Positions 1-9,063 are shown, counted from the stretch's first letter. The stretch is DNA of 64,000 bases from Flavobacterium antarcticum DSM 19726 (GCF_000419685.1 NZ_ATTM01000003.1:248846-312845); one strand, 5' to 3'. Numbers and translations are program-made. Notes: generated by a model from the letters alone, not told the origin.

Positions 1-132
1 TCCACGATCAAAAGTCATCCCTTTAGAAGAATTCATTTCTTCTTCCACGTCGCTGTTCATCGTGTTTACTTGTGCATTAGAGTAAAAAAACGTGCAAATT
101 AATGCAGCTGCTGTTAAAAATTTTGTCTTCAT
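1..132 (-). CDS. N-terminal fragment of a secreted protein of unknown function
   Basis: Only the first 44 codons are visible; the gene runs off the left edge. The ATG is at 130-132. The peptide begins MKTKFLTAAALIC and continues through a hydrophobic stretch to SNAQ, a typical flavobacterial signal peptide with probable cleavage after Ala-Gln near residue 21. The mature part starts with an acidic, Ser- and Met-containing segment that resembles no family I know. An upstream -7-like box and TTG (177-203) fit this start. The product is probably exported; nothing more can be said from this fragment. Confidence 0.7.
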   Translation of the reverse strand, partial: MKTKFLTAAALICTFFYSNAQVNTMNSDVEEEMNSSKGMTFDRG

Positions 133-176
133 AATGTTTGTTTTTAAAGTTTAAATTTTAATAGATATGTTTTGTT

Positions 177-203
177 CATAAATACTAAGTAAAACTATGA
201 CAA
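177..203 (-). promoter_or_regulatory. candidate promoter for the truncated secreted-protein gene
   Basis: On the minus strand there is a TTG, 16 nt, then TATTTATG. This is one base off the flavobacterial -7 consensus TAnnTTTG and one nt short of the usual spacing. It lies 45 nt upstream of the ATG. Confidence 0.35.
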
Positions 204-327
204 AAATTGAAGTAAATTCTTACAACATTTTCTTTATATGTTATTTCTATTAATAAGAGATATAATCGAAAAAATCCAGCTCAATCACCTTAAGTTGAAC
301 ACGAACAGCTTTTTTGAAAATTCTTTA

Positions 328-358
328 AAAAAAACCTCGATAACTTTTGCTATCGAGG
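328..358 (-). terminator. rho-independent terminator of lepA
   Basis: An 8-bp perfect stem (335-342 with 351-358, CCTCGATA/TATCGAGG) with an 8-nt loop is followed, in the minus-strand direction, by a run of eight T. It starts 26 nt beyond the lepA stop codon. Confidence 0.85.
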
Positions 359-384
359 CCTATTCTTTATAATCTAAAGGAATT

Positions 385-2181
385 TTAGTCATTTAACTTC
401 AAAACCGCCATAAACGCTTCTTGAGGAATTTCTACATTACCAACCTGTCGCATACGTTTTTTACCTTTCTTTTGTTTCTCCAAAAGTTTACGCTTACGCG
501 AAATATCACCACCATAACATTTGGCCGTTACATCTTTACGAAGTGCTTTAATGGTTTCACGAGCGATCACTTTAGCACCAATTGCAGCTTGAATAGGTAT
601 ATCAAATTGCTGTCTAGGAATCAATTCTTTCAACTTCTCGCACATTTTTTTACCAATGTGAAAGGCATTGTCTTCGTGAATCAAAGCCGAAAGTGCATCT
701 ACAGATGTTGCATTCAATAAAACATCTAATCGAACTAACTTTGAAGTTCGCATTCCAATAGGTGAATAATCAAACGATGCATATCCTTTTGAAACCGTTT
801 TTAAGCGGTCGTAAAAGTCAAAAACGATTTCCGCTAATGGCATATCAAAAGTCAATTCTACACGTTCCGTAGTCAAATAAGTTTGGTTCGTAATCAATCC
901 GCGTTTTTCAATACACAAACTCATAACATTACCTACGTAATCTGACTTCGTAATGATCGTTGCTTTAATATACGGCTCTTCCACTCGATCCAATTTAGAT
1001 GGCTCCGGTAAATCGGTTGGATTATTAACTATAAATGCTGTTTCAGGATCTTTCTTCGTGTACGCAAAATACGAAACGTTGGGAACCGTTGTAATCACGG
1101 TCATGTCAAATTCACGTTCTAAACGTTCTTGAATAATTTCCATGTGCAACATTCCCAAGAAGCCACAACGGAAACCAAAACCTAAAGCCGCTGAACTCTC
1201 CGGTAAAAACACAAGCGAAGCATCGTTCAATTGCAATTTCTCCATCGAAGAACGCAAATCTTCGTAATCTTCCGTATCTACAGGATAAATTCCTGCAAAA
1301 ACCATTGGTTTCACATCTTCGAAACCCTTGATCATATTTGTAGTTGGCGTTTTAGCATCAGTCACGGTATCGCCCACTTTTACTTCTTTCGCCTCTTTAA
1401 TTCCTGAAATCAAATAACCAACATCTCCTGTAGAAATGATGTTCTTCGGAACTTGATTTAGTTTCAAAGTACCAATTTCATCCGCATAATATTCATTTCC
1501 AGTTGCCATGAATTTAATCTTCTGACCCTTCTTGATTTCACCATTTTTCACACGAAAAATAACTTCAATACCACGGAACGGATTGTAATGTGAATCAAAA
1601 ATCAAGGCTTGCAAAGGTTCTTCTTTGTTCCCTTTTGGTGGTGGAATTTTTTCAATAATCGCTGCTAAAATATTTTCTACACCAAGACCAGTTTTACCTG
1701 AAGCGTGAATAATATCCTCCAGCTTGCAACCCAATAAATCAATAATATCGTCGCTTACCTCTTCTGGATTCGCACTAGGCAAATCCACTTTATTAAGAAC
1801 CGGAATAATTTCCAAATCATTTTCTAAAGCCAAATACAAGTTAGAAATGGTTTGAGCTTGAATACTTTGAGCGGCATCGACAATCAAAAGCGCTCCTTCA
1901 CAAGCGGCGATGGATCGCGAAACTTCATAAGAAAAATCTACGTGTCCAGGAGTGTCAATCAAGTTCAAGATGTATTCTTCTCCTTTATACGTATATTCCA
2001 TTTGGATCGCGTGACTCTTAATCGTAATTCCACGTTCGCGTTCCAAGTCCATACTGTCCAGCAATTGAGCCTTTTCTTCACGAGCCGTAACCGTTTGTGT
2101 CGCTCCTAAAAGTCGATCCGCAAGCGTACTTTTCCCGTGATCAATATGGGCAATAATGCAAAAATTTCTAATGTGTTTCAT
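385..2181 (-). CDS. lepA: elongation factor 4 (LepA), ribosome back-translocating GTPase
   Basis: The product is 598 aa, the usual LepA length. It is a translational GTPase that binds stalled or mistranslocated ribosomes and aids assembly or fidelity. The N-terminal G domain shows G1 AHIDHGKST at residues 11-19, G3 DTPGH at 76-80 and G4 NKVD at 130-133. The RERGITI switch region is at 48-54. EF-G-like domains II, III and V follow, and the LepA-specific Lys/Arg-rich C-terminal domain (KGKKRMR) ends the protein. The lack of an EF-G domain IV distinguishes it from EF-G. It is monocistronic, with its own terminator downstream, and divergent from the radical-SAM gene across a 450-nt gap. Confidence 0.97.
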   Translation of the reverse strand: MKHIRNFCIIAHIDHGKSTLADRLLGATQTVTAREEKAQLLDSMDLERERGITIKSHAIQMEYTYKGEEYILNLIDTPGHVDFSYEVSRSIAACEGALLIVDAAQSIQAQTISNLYLALENDLEIIPVLNKVDLPSANPEEVSDDIIDLLGCKLEDIIHASGKTGLGVENILAAIIEKIPPPKGNKEEPLQALIFDSHYNPFRGIEVIFRVKNGEIKKGQKIKFMATGNEYYADEIGTLKLNQVPKNIISTGDVGYLISGIKEAKEVKVGDTVTDAKTPTTNMIKGFEDVKPMVFAGIYPVDTEDYEDLRSSMEKLQLNDASLVFLPESSAALGFGFRCGFLGMLHMEIIQERLEREFDMTVITTVPNVSYFAYTKKDPETAFIVNNPTDLPEPSKLDRVEEPYIKATIITKSDYVGNVMSLCIEKRGLITNQTYLTTERVELTFDMPLAEIVFDFYDRLKTVSKGYASFDYSPIGMRTSKLVRLDVLLNATSVDALSALIHEDNAFHIGKKMCEKLKELIPRQQFDIPIQAAIGAKVIARETIKALRKDVTAKCYGGDISRKRKLLEKQKKGKKRMRQVGNVEIPQEAFMAVLKLND

Positions 2182-2251
2182 TTAAAACTGTTCTATTTTG
2201 TTCAAGAAACCAAATTGTTTCTTCCGTCGTTTCCTTAATTAATATTTTTGT

Positions 2252-2362
2252 GGGCGTTCCCTCGTGTCGTCTTTAGAGACGAGACGAGGTCGGGCTGTCC
2301 ACTCTCAATCTTTATGTCCCGAACTACGGGCCATAAAGGATTTCCGCTTCCATCCCTAACGC
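2252..2362 (+). repeat. structured dispersed repeat, copy A
   Basis: This element fills part of the 450-nt gap between lepA and the radical-SAM gene. Its ends pair (GCGTT 2254-2258 with AACGC 2358-2362). Inside are hairpin 1 (2260-2271 with 2278-2289, one mismatch in 12 bp), a linker CGGGCTGTCCA, hairpin 2 (2310-2321 with 2327-2338, one mismatch in 12 bp) and a 3' segment CTTCCATCCCTAACGC. The linker and 3' segment recur in reverse orientation at 5745-5840. There the terminal stem has changed to GTGTT/AACAC, a compensatory change that suggests selection on base pairing. No protein-coding frame is apparent. The rest of the gap, apart from the promoter near 2601, shows nothing recognisable. Confidence 0.65.
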
Positions 2363-2600
2363 AACTATTTTCGTAACCCAGCTCTTTTCATTTTCAAAAT
2401 AACTCCTGCTGAATTAATCCGCAAAGATAGTAGATTAGAGTATAACTTGAAACGCTTACAATCAAATAGTAAAAGATAATTTTCAACTGAAATTCTGACT
2501 GAAATTTTATCCAAACAGCACGTCATCCAATACAAAAAAACCCAAAGATTAAACAAGTATTAAAAAACACAATTTAAATTTAAAAACCATTTTGTTGCCC

Positions 2601-2608
2601 TATTTTTG
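2601..2608 (+). promoter_or_regulatory. candidate -7 element for the radical-SAM gene
   Basis: TATTTTTG matches TAnnTTTG exactly and lies 23 nt upstream of the GTG start. No clear -33 TTG is seen at the right distance. Confidence 0.45.
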
Positions 2609-2631
2609 TTATCCCAAATTTATTTCAACAC

Positions 2632-3912
2632 GTGGATTACGACAGAGTTAAAGAAAAATTAGAAATTCTCGCAGATGCTGCAAAGTACGACGTTTCGTGC
2701 TCGTCAAGTGGAGGAAACCGCAAAAACACCAACAAAGGTTTAGGCGATTCCTCTTCGTCGGGAATTTGCCATACCTACACAGAAGATGGACGATGTGTTT
2801 CTTTACTCAAAATTTTACTTACAAATTTTTGCATTTACGATTGTGCCTATTGTGTCACTAGAAAAAGCAACGACATCCAACGTGCTGCTTTTACGGTGGA
2901 AGAAGTCGTAGATTTAACCATGAATTTCTACCGCAGGAATTACATCGAAGGTTTGTTTTTGAGTTCAGGAATTTTCAAAAATGCCGATTATACGATGGAA
3001 CGATTGGTTCGTGTGGCGAAAAAATTACGATTGGAACACAGTTTCAACGGATATATTCACTTAAAAAGTATTCCAGGAGCGAGCGATGAATTGATGCGAG
3101 AAGCCGGACTTTATGCCGACAGATTGAGTATGAACCTCGAAATCCCAACAGAATCAGGTTTGAAATTATTAGCTCCTGATAAAGACCACCAACAAATGAT
3201 TAAACCAATGGGTTTTGTCAAAAATGAAATCAATTTATACAAAGACGAACGTAAAAAATTCAAGTCGACTCCAAAGTTTGCTCCAGCGGGACAAAGTACG
3301 CAAATGATAGTTGGTGCAAGTCCGGAAACCGATTTACAAATCATCCAAGTTGCCGACCATTTTTACAAAAACTTCAGCATGAAACGCGTGTATTATTCCG
3401 GTTATGTTCCCGTTTCAAATGACGCAAGATTGCCAGGGTTGGGTTCGCAAGTTCCTCTTGTTCGTGAAAATAGATTGTACCAAGCCGATTGGCTGATGCG
3501 GTTTTACGGTTTTAAAGCGAACGAAATTTTAGCGAAAAACAATCCATTTCTCGATTTGGAAGTCGACCCAAAATTAGGTTGGGCTTTAAGAAACATCACG
3601 GATTTTCCAGTGGCTTTGCAAACAGCTTCGTTAGAAATGATTCTTCGTGTACCTGGAATTGGCGTAAAATCTGCTTATAAAATTGTGAATGCAAGAAAGT
3701 TTCAAAACCTCACTTTAGAACATTTGCAAAAAATGGGGGTTGCCACCAATCGAGCGAAATATTTTGTAGTGGTTGCCAATTCAAATAAAAACTTGATTCA
3801 TCTTGATTCGGTGCATTTGAAAAGTCTGATTGTTGGCGATACTAAAAGCAAATTCGAAAATCCATTCAGCAACCAAACTTCCCTTTTGAATGACGATACT
3901 TTTCTACGATAA
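2632..3912 (+). CDS. radical SAM protein of a putative DNA modification/repair pair
   Basis: This is a 426-aa protein with a GTG start. Cys67-x3-Cys71-x2-Cys74 (FCIYDCAYC) is the radical-SAM [4Fe-4S] motif. A C-terminal helix-hairpin-helix (LRVPGIGVKSAYKI, about residues 337-352) suggests contact with DNA. This combination matches the family named putative DNA modification/repair radical SAM protein, which is co-inherited with the type of gene that follows here; the two reading frames overlap by 23 nt, so they are probably translationally coupled. The reaction and substrate are unknown. By inference the pair repairs or modifies a DNA base or backbone. I am sure of the family, not of the function. 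Confidence 0.9.
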   Translation: MDYDRVKEKLEILADAAKYDVSCSSSGGNRKNTNKGLGDSSSSGICHTYTEDGRCVSLLKILLTNFCIYDCAYCVTRKSNDIQRAAFTVEEVVDLTMNFYRRNYIEGLFLSSGIFKNADYTMERLVRVAKKLRLEHSFNGYIHLKSIPGASDELMREAGLYADRLSMNLEIPTESGLKLLAPDKDHQQMIKPMGFVKNEINLYKDERKKFKSTPKFAPAGQSTQMIVGASPETDLQIIQVADHFYKNFSMKRVYYSGYVPVSNDARLPGLGSQVPLVRENRLYQADWLMRFYGFKANEILAKNNPFLDLEVDPKLGWALRNITDFPVALQTASLEMILRVPGIGVKSAYKIVNARKFQNLTLEHLQKMGVATNRAKYFVVVANSNKNLIHLDSVHLKSLIVGDTKSKFENPFSNQTSLLNDDTFLR

Positions 3913-4657
3913 AACCTTTGAAGGATTTCTAACAGCTGTTTTTGAAGTTTTCGAATTCAAATACCAAGACGTTCAGATTGTCCATGAAGGGACTTTTCAA
4001 AACTCCTTCTTTGCCGAACCAATAGAAATTATCACTAATTCTGAGAAATCAGATCGCGTTTTAAAAAAACTCGAAAAGCAATTAGGCAAAAGTGGCATTC
4101 AGCAAATGCTTTACACTTTTTTGTCTGAAGATGCTTCGCGCGAAATGGTTTTATTGCAAGTCATTACTTATGCAGTTGAGAATCCAGGTAAAGATATTCT
4201 GAAAGATTACTCGAATTCTTTCGTAATGCAATTGTCGAAATTTGTCAAAAGTGTCAACCGTGAACGCCACAGAATGAAAGCTTTTATTCGGTTTGAATTG
4301 TTGAAAGACGAAATTTACTTTGCTGAAATTTTCCCTGATTTTGACGTGTTGACGTTAATAATCACCCATTTCAAAAACCGTTACCAAGACCAAAAATGGT
4401 TGATTTATGATTCGAAAAGAGGTTACGGCGTTTATTACGATTTGAATGTGGTGGAGATTATTTCGCTCGAAAATCCAATTCAATTTGGCGAAAGCCATAA
4501 AAAAGAATTGCTCCACGAAAAGGAACTAAATTATCAAAAATTGTGGATTGAATATTTTGACCACACGAATATTAAAGAACGCAAAAACGACAAATTGCAC
4601 GTGCAACATGTTCCAAAAAGATATTGGAAATATTTGACGGAGAAGAAAATACTTTAG
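3890..4657 (+). CDS. DUF4130-type partner of the radical SAM protein
   Basis: This 255-aa protein matches my recollection of the probable DNA metabolism family (DUF4130, TIGR03915-like) that is found beside or fused to uracil-DNA-glycosylase-like domains and linked to the upstream radical-SAM family. It begins MTILFYDKTFEGFLTA and contains the conserved central HRMKAFIRFE and C-terminal HVPKRYWKYL segments. At this length there is no room for an added UDG domain, so this is the short, unfused form. It overlaps the upstream gene by 23 nt. No catalytic motif is recognisable and the biochemical role is unknown. Confidence 0.85.
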   Translation: MTILFYDKTFEGFLTAVFEVFEFKYQDVQIVHEGTFQNSFFAEPIEIITNSEKSDRVLKKLEKQLGKSGIQQMLYTFLSEDASREMVLLQVITYAVENPGKDILKDYSNSFVMQLSKFVKSVNRERHRMKAFIRFELLKDEIYFAEIFPDFDVLTLIITHFKNRYQDQKWLIYDSKRGYGVYYDLNVVEIISLENPIQFGESHKKELLHEKELNYQKLWIEYFDHTNIKERKNDKLHVQHVPKRYWKYLTEKKIL

Positions 4658-4675
4658 CACTAAAATTTAAAATCG

Positions 4676-4683
4676 TAAATTTG
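4676..4683 (+). promoter_or_regulatory. candidate -7 element for dusB
   Basis: TAAATTTG is an exact TAnnTTTG match, 17 nt upstream of the dusB ATG and just after the stop codon of the preceding gene. A TTA rather than TTG lies near the -33 position. Confidence 0.4.
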
Positions 4684-4700
4684 CACCCAAAATGCAGTAG

Positions 4701-5693
4701 ATGGTCAAGATAGGCAACATAGAATTACCCGATTTCCCTTTATTATTAGCTCCAATGGAAGATGTGAGTGACCCGCCTTTTCGCAGGTTGTGCAAACTTC
4801 ACGGAGCAGATATGATGTATTCGGAATTTATTTCTTCAGAAGGATTGATTCGTGATGCGATAAAAAGTCGGCAGAAGTTGGACATTTTTGACTACGAACG
4901 GCCTGTGGGAATTCAGATTTTTGGTGGTGATGAAGAAGCAATGGCAATGTCAGCTAAAATTGTGGAAACGGTAAATCCGGATTTAATTGACATTAATTTT
5001 GGTTGTCCTGTTAAGAAAGTGGTTTGCAAAGGAGCTGGAGCTGGAGTTTTAAAGGACGTCGATTTGATGGTTCGTTTGACAAAAGCAGTTATCAGAAGTA
5101 CTTCTTTACCTGTTACTGTGAAAACACGTTTGGGTTGGGACGAAAACTCAATCAATATCGACGAAGTGGCGGAACGTTTACAAGACATTGGAGTGCAAGC
5201 TTTGACGGTTCACGCAAGAACGAGAGCTCAAATGTACAAAGGTCATTCCGACTGGAGTCACGTGGAACGCATTAAGAAAAACCCTCGAATTACGATGCCT
5301 ATCTTTGGAAACGGAGATATAGATTCTCCTGAAAAAGCATTGGAATACAAAAATAAATATGGTCTTGACGGAATGATGATTGGTCGAGCTGCAATTGGTT
5401 ATCCTTGGATTTTTAATGAAATAAAACATTTCTTTGAAACCGGAACGCATTTGCCAAAACCAACAATTGAACAACGTGTGGAAGCCGCAAAAAATCACCT
5501 GCAATGGGCAATGGATTGGAAAGGGGAAAAACTCGGAATTCTAGAAACACGTCGTCATTATACGAATTACTTCAAAGGACTTCCTAACTTTAAGGAACAC
5601 AGAATGAAAATGGTTTCGAGTGAAGATCCAGCATATATTTTTGAAACTTTTGCGGAGGTATTAGGTATTTACGAAGGAATCGAATTGGTATAG
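4701..5693 (+). CDS. dusB: tRNA-dihydrouridine synthase (DusB-type)
   Basis: This 330-aa, FMN-dependent enzyme reduces uridines in the tRNA D-loop. A TIM-barrel start with LLAPMEDVSDPPFRRLC near residues 15-31 and the signature INFGCPVKKV at about 97-106, which includes the catalytic Cys, identify the Dus family. HARTRAQMYKGHSDW and the phosphate-binding segment GNGDI/MMIGRAAIGYPW follow. Length and motifs fit the DusB subgroup, the usual Dus of Bacteroidetes. It lies 43 nt after the DUF4130 gene with its own -7 box and converges on purF. Confidence 0.93.
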   Translation: MVKIGNIELPDFPLLLAPMEDVSDPPFRRLCKLHGADMMYSEFISSEGLIRDAIKSRQKLDIFDYERPVGIQIFGGDEEAMAMSAKIVETVNPDLIDINFGCPVKKVVCKGAGAGVLKDVDLMVRLTKAVIRSTSLPVTVKTRLGWDENSINIDEVAERLQDIGVQALTVHARTRAQMYKGHSDWSHVERIKKNPRITMPIFGNGDIDSPEKALEYKNKYGLDGMMIGRAAIGYPWIFNEIKHFFETGTHLPKPTIEQRVEAAKNHLQWAMDWKGEKLGILETRRHYTNYFKGLPNFKEHRMKMVSSEDPAYIFETFAEVLGIYEGIELV

Positions 5694-5744
5694 AAGCTGA
5701 AATAAATTCAACTTGGCAAATCTTTTCTGCCTCTGGTGGTTTTT

Positions 5745-5840
5745 GTGTTAGGGATGGAAGTGGAGCTCTTAATTGTCTCGTCTTTTTGGTACGAGACAAT
5801 TAAAGCGGGAATGAACAGCCCGAGCCTTTAGGCAACACCC
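5745..5840 (-). repeat. structured dispersed repeat, copy B
   Basis: This is the second copy of the 2252-2362 element, in opposite orientation, in the 341-nt gap between convergent dusB and purF. Its ends pair (GTGTT 5745-5749 with AACAC 5834-5838, plus-strand positions). It keeps the linker CGGGCTGTtCA and the segment CTTCCATCCCTAAC. Hairpin 1 is reduced to GCC-TAAA-GGC, while hairpin 2 is a 13-bp perfect stem (5769-5781 with 5791-5803) of unrelated sequence. Conserved linkers with variable hairpins point to a structured RNA or single-stranded DNA element. Confidence 0.65.
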
Positions 5841-5880
5841 AAATAATTCTAAAAAGAAATTATGGAACTTCTATAAAATA

Positions 5881-5909
5881 AAAAAGGTGGAAATTAATCC
5901 ACCTTTTTT
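5881..5909. terminator. bidirectional terminator between dusB and purF
   Basis: An 11-bp stem (AAAAAGGTGGA 5881-5891 with 5898-5908) has a 6-nt loop, an A-run on one side and a T-run on the other, so it can serve both convergent genes. From 5910 to 6034 I see nothing else. Confidence 0.8.
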
Positions 5910-6034
5910 GCCCCAAATCTACCATAAACTTAACCTACTAATGTCATGGTGTTGTAAATATATATTGACGATCATTGTTGAACAAAAAAATCAGATGAAA
6001 TGCATATTTATCCGATGAAGTGCTCATTTAGAAC

Positions 6035-7933
6035 TTAATATGCTCGTGCATCGTTTCCTTCATAGAAATTAATAAACGCTTTATTTACTACTCTATTGCC
6101 TCCAGGGGTTGGATAATCTCCCGTAAAATACCAATCGCCTAAGTTTTTAGGACAAGCAATGTGTAAGTTTTCAACCGTTTGGAAAATAATTTTTACTTCT
6201 GCGTTAATTTCCGGCGAACTCAACATTTCTGCAATTTTATCAGAAACCTCTTGTGGTTCAAAAGGAGCATAAATTTCTTTGACGAAATTGACGATTTCAC
6301 TATCTTTTAAGTGCTCTTGATTCTTACATTTTTGGTAAACTTCTTCTACAACATTAAACATATTGCGGTCGCGAAGCAGTTCCAAAGTCGCTTTAAAAGC
6401 AACCAATCCTTCCATTTTTGCCATGTCAATTCCGTAGCAATCTGGATAACGAATTTGCGGTGCCGATGAAACAATTACAATACTTTTTGGTTTCAAACGG
6501 TCCATCATTTTGATGATACTCATTTTCAAAGTAGTTCCCCGAACGATACTGTCGTCAATGATGACCAAGTTGTCTTCCGGTTTAATTACGCCATAAGTCA
6601 CATCATAAACGTGAGCGACCAAGTCGTCCCGACTGCTGTCTTCCGTAATAAATGTGCGGAGTTTAGCGTCTTTAATCGCCACTTTTTCGGTACGAATTTT
6701 AACTTCAAGAAGTTCTTGTAAAGTCTCTTTTGTTAACTTATTTCTATTCTTTAAAATGTAATTATTTTTTCTTTGGTTCAAGAAATCTTGAGCGGCTTCA
6801 ACCAATCCGTAAAAGGAAGTTTCGGCTGTATTTGGAATGTAAGAAAAAACAGTATTGTCCGTATCGTTATCAATCGCTTGTAAAACCGCTGGAAGAATCA
6901 ATCTCCCTAACATTTTACGTTCTTGATATATTTCAGCATCACTTCCTCGAGAAAAATAAATGCGTTCAAAAGAACACGCTTTTTTCTCTACTGGTGTAAT
7001 TATTTCTTCTTCAGTAACAGTTCCGTTTTTCTTAATGATTAATGCATGCCCAGGTTGCAATTCTTTAATTTGCTCGAAATCTAAATTGAAAGCCGTTTGA
7101 ATCACCGGACGTTCCGAAGCAACCACTACAATTTCGTCATCTTCATAGAAATAAGCAGGACGAATTCCCGCAGGATCTCTGAAAACAAATGCATCGCCGT
7201 GACCAAAAAGTCCCGCCATTGCATAACCGCCATCCCAACCTTTCGAAGCTCTTTTTAGAATCTTCTTCACGTCTAAACGTTCTGCGATGATTGGAGAAGC
7301 TTCTCTTTTTGAAAGTCCTTCATTCTTACATTCAAAGTATAAATCAGTCACCTCATCGTCTAGGAAGTGCCCTATTTTTTCCATAACTGTAACCGTATCC
7401 GCCATTTCTTTCGGGTGTTGGCCCAATTCAATCAAACTATTGAAAAGTTCCGAAACATTTGTCATGTTGAAATTCCCGGCAACAATTAAATTTCGGTGCA
7501 TCCAGTTGTTTTGACGTAAAAAGGGGTGAACGCTTTCAATACTGTTTTTTCCAAAAGTACCGTAACGTACGTGACCTAAAAATAATTCACCCACATACGG
7601 AAGATGCTTTTTTTGTAAAGCAATATCATTTACATATTCGGGATGCTCCTTTAATTCTTCGCTAATTCGTCCGTTTATTTGCGTAAACACATCTTGAATC
7701 GCATGCTGATCGTTTGAACGGACACGACTGATGTAGCGTTCGCCCGGTTCAACGTCCAATTTGATACTTGCAAAACCAGCACCATCTTGTCCACGGTTGT
7801 GTTGCTTTTCCATCAACAGATACATTTTCTGTATCGCGTAAAAAGCAGTTCCGTATTTTTCTTTATAAAACTCGAGTGGTTTTTTTAATCGTAAAAGTGC
7901 AATTCCACATTCGTGTTTAATTGAGTCGCTCAT
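6035..7933 (-). CDS. purF: amidophosphoribosyltransferase (long Bacteroidetes form)
   Basis: This is the first committed enzyme of purine synthesis (PRPP plus glutamine to phosphoribosylamine). The Ntn-type glutaminase domain starts near the N-terminus; Cys9 in HECGIALL is the predicted nucleophile after an eight-residue leader. The segment NRGQDGAGFAS is at about 47-57. The phosphoribosyltransferase domain carries the PRPP loop VIIDDSIVRGTT at about 455-466. At 632 aa it is over 100 aa longer than classical PurF (about 500 aa), with insertions in both domains and an extended C-terminus. The ATG is 65 nt after the PfkB kinase gene; purN is nearby. No good -7 box is seen, so read-through from upstream is possible. 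Confidence 0.93.
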   Translation of the reverse strand: MSDSIKHECGIALLRLKKPLEFYKEKYGTAFYAIQKMYLLMEKQHNRGQDGAGFASIKLDVEPGERYISRVRSNDQHAIQDVFTQINGRISEELKEHPEYVNDIALQKKHLPYVGELFLGHVRYGTFGKNSIESVHPFLRQNNWMHRNLIVAGNFNMTNVSELFNSLIELGQHPKEMADTVTVMEKIGHFLDDEVTDLYFECKNEGLSKREASPIIAERLDVKKILKRASKGWDGGYAMAGLFGHGDAFVFRDPAGIRPAYFYEDDEIVVVASERPVIQTAFNLDFEQIKELQPGHALIIKKNGTVTEEEIITPVEKKACSFERIYFSRGSDAEIYQERKMLGRLILPAVLQAIDNDTDNTVFSYIPNTAETSFYGLVEAAQDFLNQRKNNYILKNRNKLTKETLQELLEVKIRTEKVAIKDAKLRTFITEDSSRDDLVAHVYDVTYGVIKPEDNLVIIDDSIVRGTTLKMSIIKMMDRLKPKSIVIVSSAPQIRYPDCYGIDMAKMEGLVAFKATLELLRDRNMFNVVEEVYQKCKNQEHLKDSEIVNFVKEIYAPFEPQEVSDKIAEMLSSPEINAEVKIIFQTVENLHIACPKNLGDWYFTGDYPTPGGNRVVNKAFINFYEGNDARAY

Positions 7934-7968
7934 TGTGTGTAAGTTGTGTTGTAGTAGTTGTTAAAATC

Positions 7969-7992
7969 AAAAACGCCTCGTTTCCGAGGCGT
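7969..7992 (-). terminator. terminator between PfkB kinase gene and purF
   Basis: An 8-bp perfect stem (ACGCCTCG 7973-7980 with 7985-7992) and TTTC loop is followed on the minus strand by five T. It lies 7 nt past the kinase stop and 36 nt before purF, so it may attenuate read-through into purF. Confidence 0.75.
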
Positions 7993-7998
7993 ACATAT

Positions 7999-8925
7999 TT
8001 ATGCTAAATCAATATCAAATTGAGTTAATGCTTTGAACTGTTTCAAGCGGTTTACCACTTCTTCCTGTTGCAAATGTTCCATTCGTTCTGTGCCAAATTT
8101 CTCTACACAGAATGAAGCCAAATTTGAGCCGTAGATAATCGCGTTTTTCATGTTCTCAAAAGAGATGTTTTCACTTTGTGTGATAAATCCAGAAAAACCT
8201 CCTGCAAACGTATCTCCAGCACCTGTTGGGTCAAAAACTTCTTCTAAAGGTAAAGCCGGTGCAAAAAACACTTCTTTTCCTTGAAAAATTAAGGCACCGT
8301 GTTCGCCTTTTTTAATCACCACGTATTTTGGTCCCATGGTATGAATTTTCGCAGCTGCTTTCACTAATGAATATTCACCTGATAATTGACGGGCTTCTTC
8401 ATCATTAATTGTGATTACATCAACTCTCTTGATTACTTCCATCAATTCAGGAAGTGCACAATCCATCCAGAAATTCATAGTGTCTAAAACTACTAATTTT
8501 GGTTGTGTTTCCATTTGGTTCAAAACACTGCTTTGTACCAATGGATGTAAATTTCCTAACATGACCACATCAGAATTCTTGAAGTCTTGTGGTACTTTAG
8601 GTTGAAAATCAGCTAACACATTAAGTTCTGTAACCAATGTGTCTCGAGAATTTAAGTCGTTGTGGTATTTGCCACTCCAGAAGAATGTTTTTCCTCCTTT
8701 AACAATTTCGATTCCAGAGATATCAATGTTTTTACTTGTTAGTAAATCCAAATGCTCTTGTGGAAAATCATCACCAACAACCGAAACAATTGCCGATTTT
8801 AATTTAAAAAATGACGCTGAAAGTCCGATGTAAGTAGCTGCACCACCTAAAATTTTGTCTGTTTTACCAAAAGGGGTTTCAATGGCATCGAAAGCAACAG
8901 TTCCGACAATCAACAATTTATTCAT
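7999..8925 (-). CDS. PfkB-family sugar/nucleoside kinase
   Basis: This 308-aa ribokinase-fold protein has the PfkB N-terminal glycine-rich segment LGGAATYIGLSAS (about 26-38). The C-terminal signature DPTGAGDTFAGGF begins at residue 232, with Asp238 as the predicted catalytic base in the anion hole GAGD. The substrate cannot be read from sequence; ribose, fructose 6-phosphate and nucleosides are all possible. Position just ahead of purF suggests, but does not prove, a link to nucleoside or ribose salvage. A textbook flavobacterial promoter precedes it and a terminator follows. Confidence 0.9.
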   Translation of the reverse strand: MNKLLIVGTVAFDAIETPFGKTDKILGGAATYIGLSASFFKLKSAIVSVVGDDFPQEHLDLLTSKNIDISGIEIVKGGKTFFWSGKYHNDLNSRDTLVTELNVLADFQPKVPQDFKNSDVVMLGNLHPLVQSSVLNQMETQPKLVVLDTMNFWMDCALPELMEVIKRVDVITINDEEARQLSGEYSLVKAAAKIHTMGPKYVVIKKGEHGALIFQGKEVFFAPALPLEEVFDPTGAGDTFAGGFSGFITQSENISFENMKNAIIYGSNLASFCVEKFGTERMEHLQQEEVVNRLKQFKALTQFDIDLA

Positions 8926-8948
8926 TTTTAAAATTTTGAATTAAGAGG

Positions 8949-8979
8949 CAAAGATACTTTATAAGTTATAAAGTTGCAA
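8949..8979 (-). promoter_or_regulatory. promoter of the PfkB kinase gene
   Basis: On the minus strand TTG (8977-8979), 20 nt, then TATCTTTG (8949-8956) matches the Bacteroidetes TTG-N17-23-TAnnTTTG consensus perfectly, 23 nt upstream of the ATG. This is the best promoter match in the window. Confidence 0.75.
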
Positions 8980-9063
8980 AAGGATGGAGTGACAAATTTT
9001 TCACAATTTATCCAAGGATTAAGAAATTGGTTATCAATAATCTAATTGAGAAATAATCCGTCT

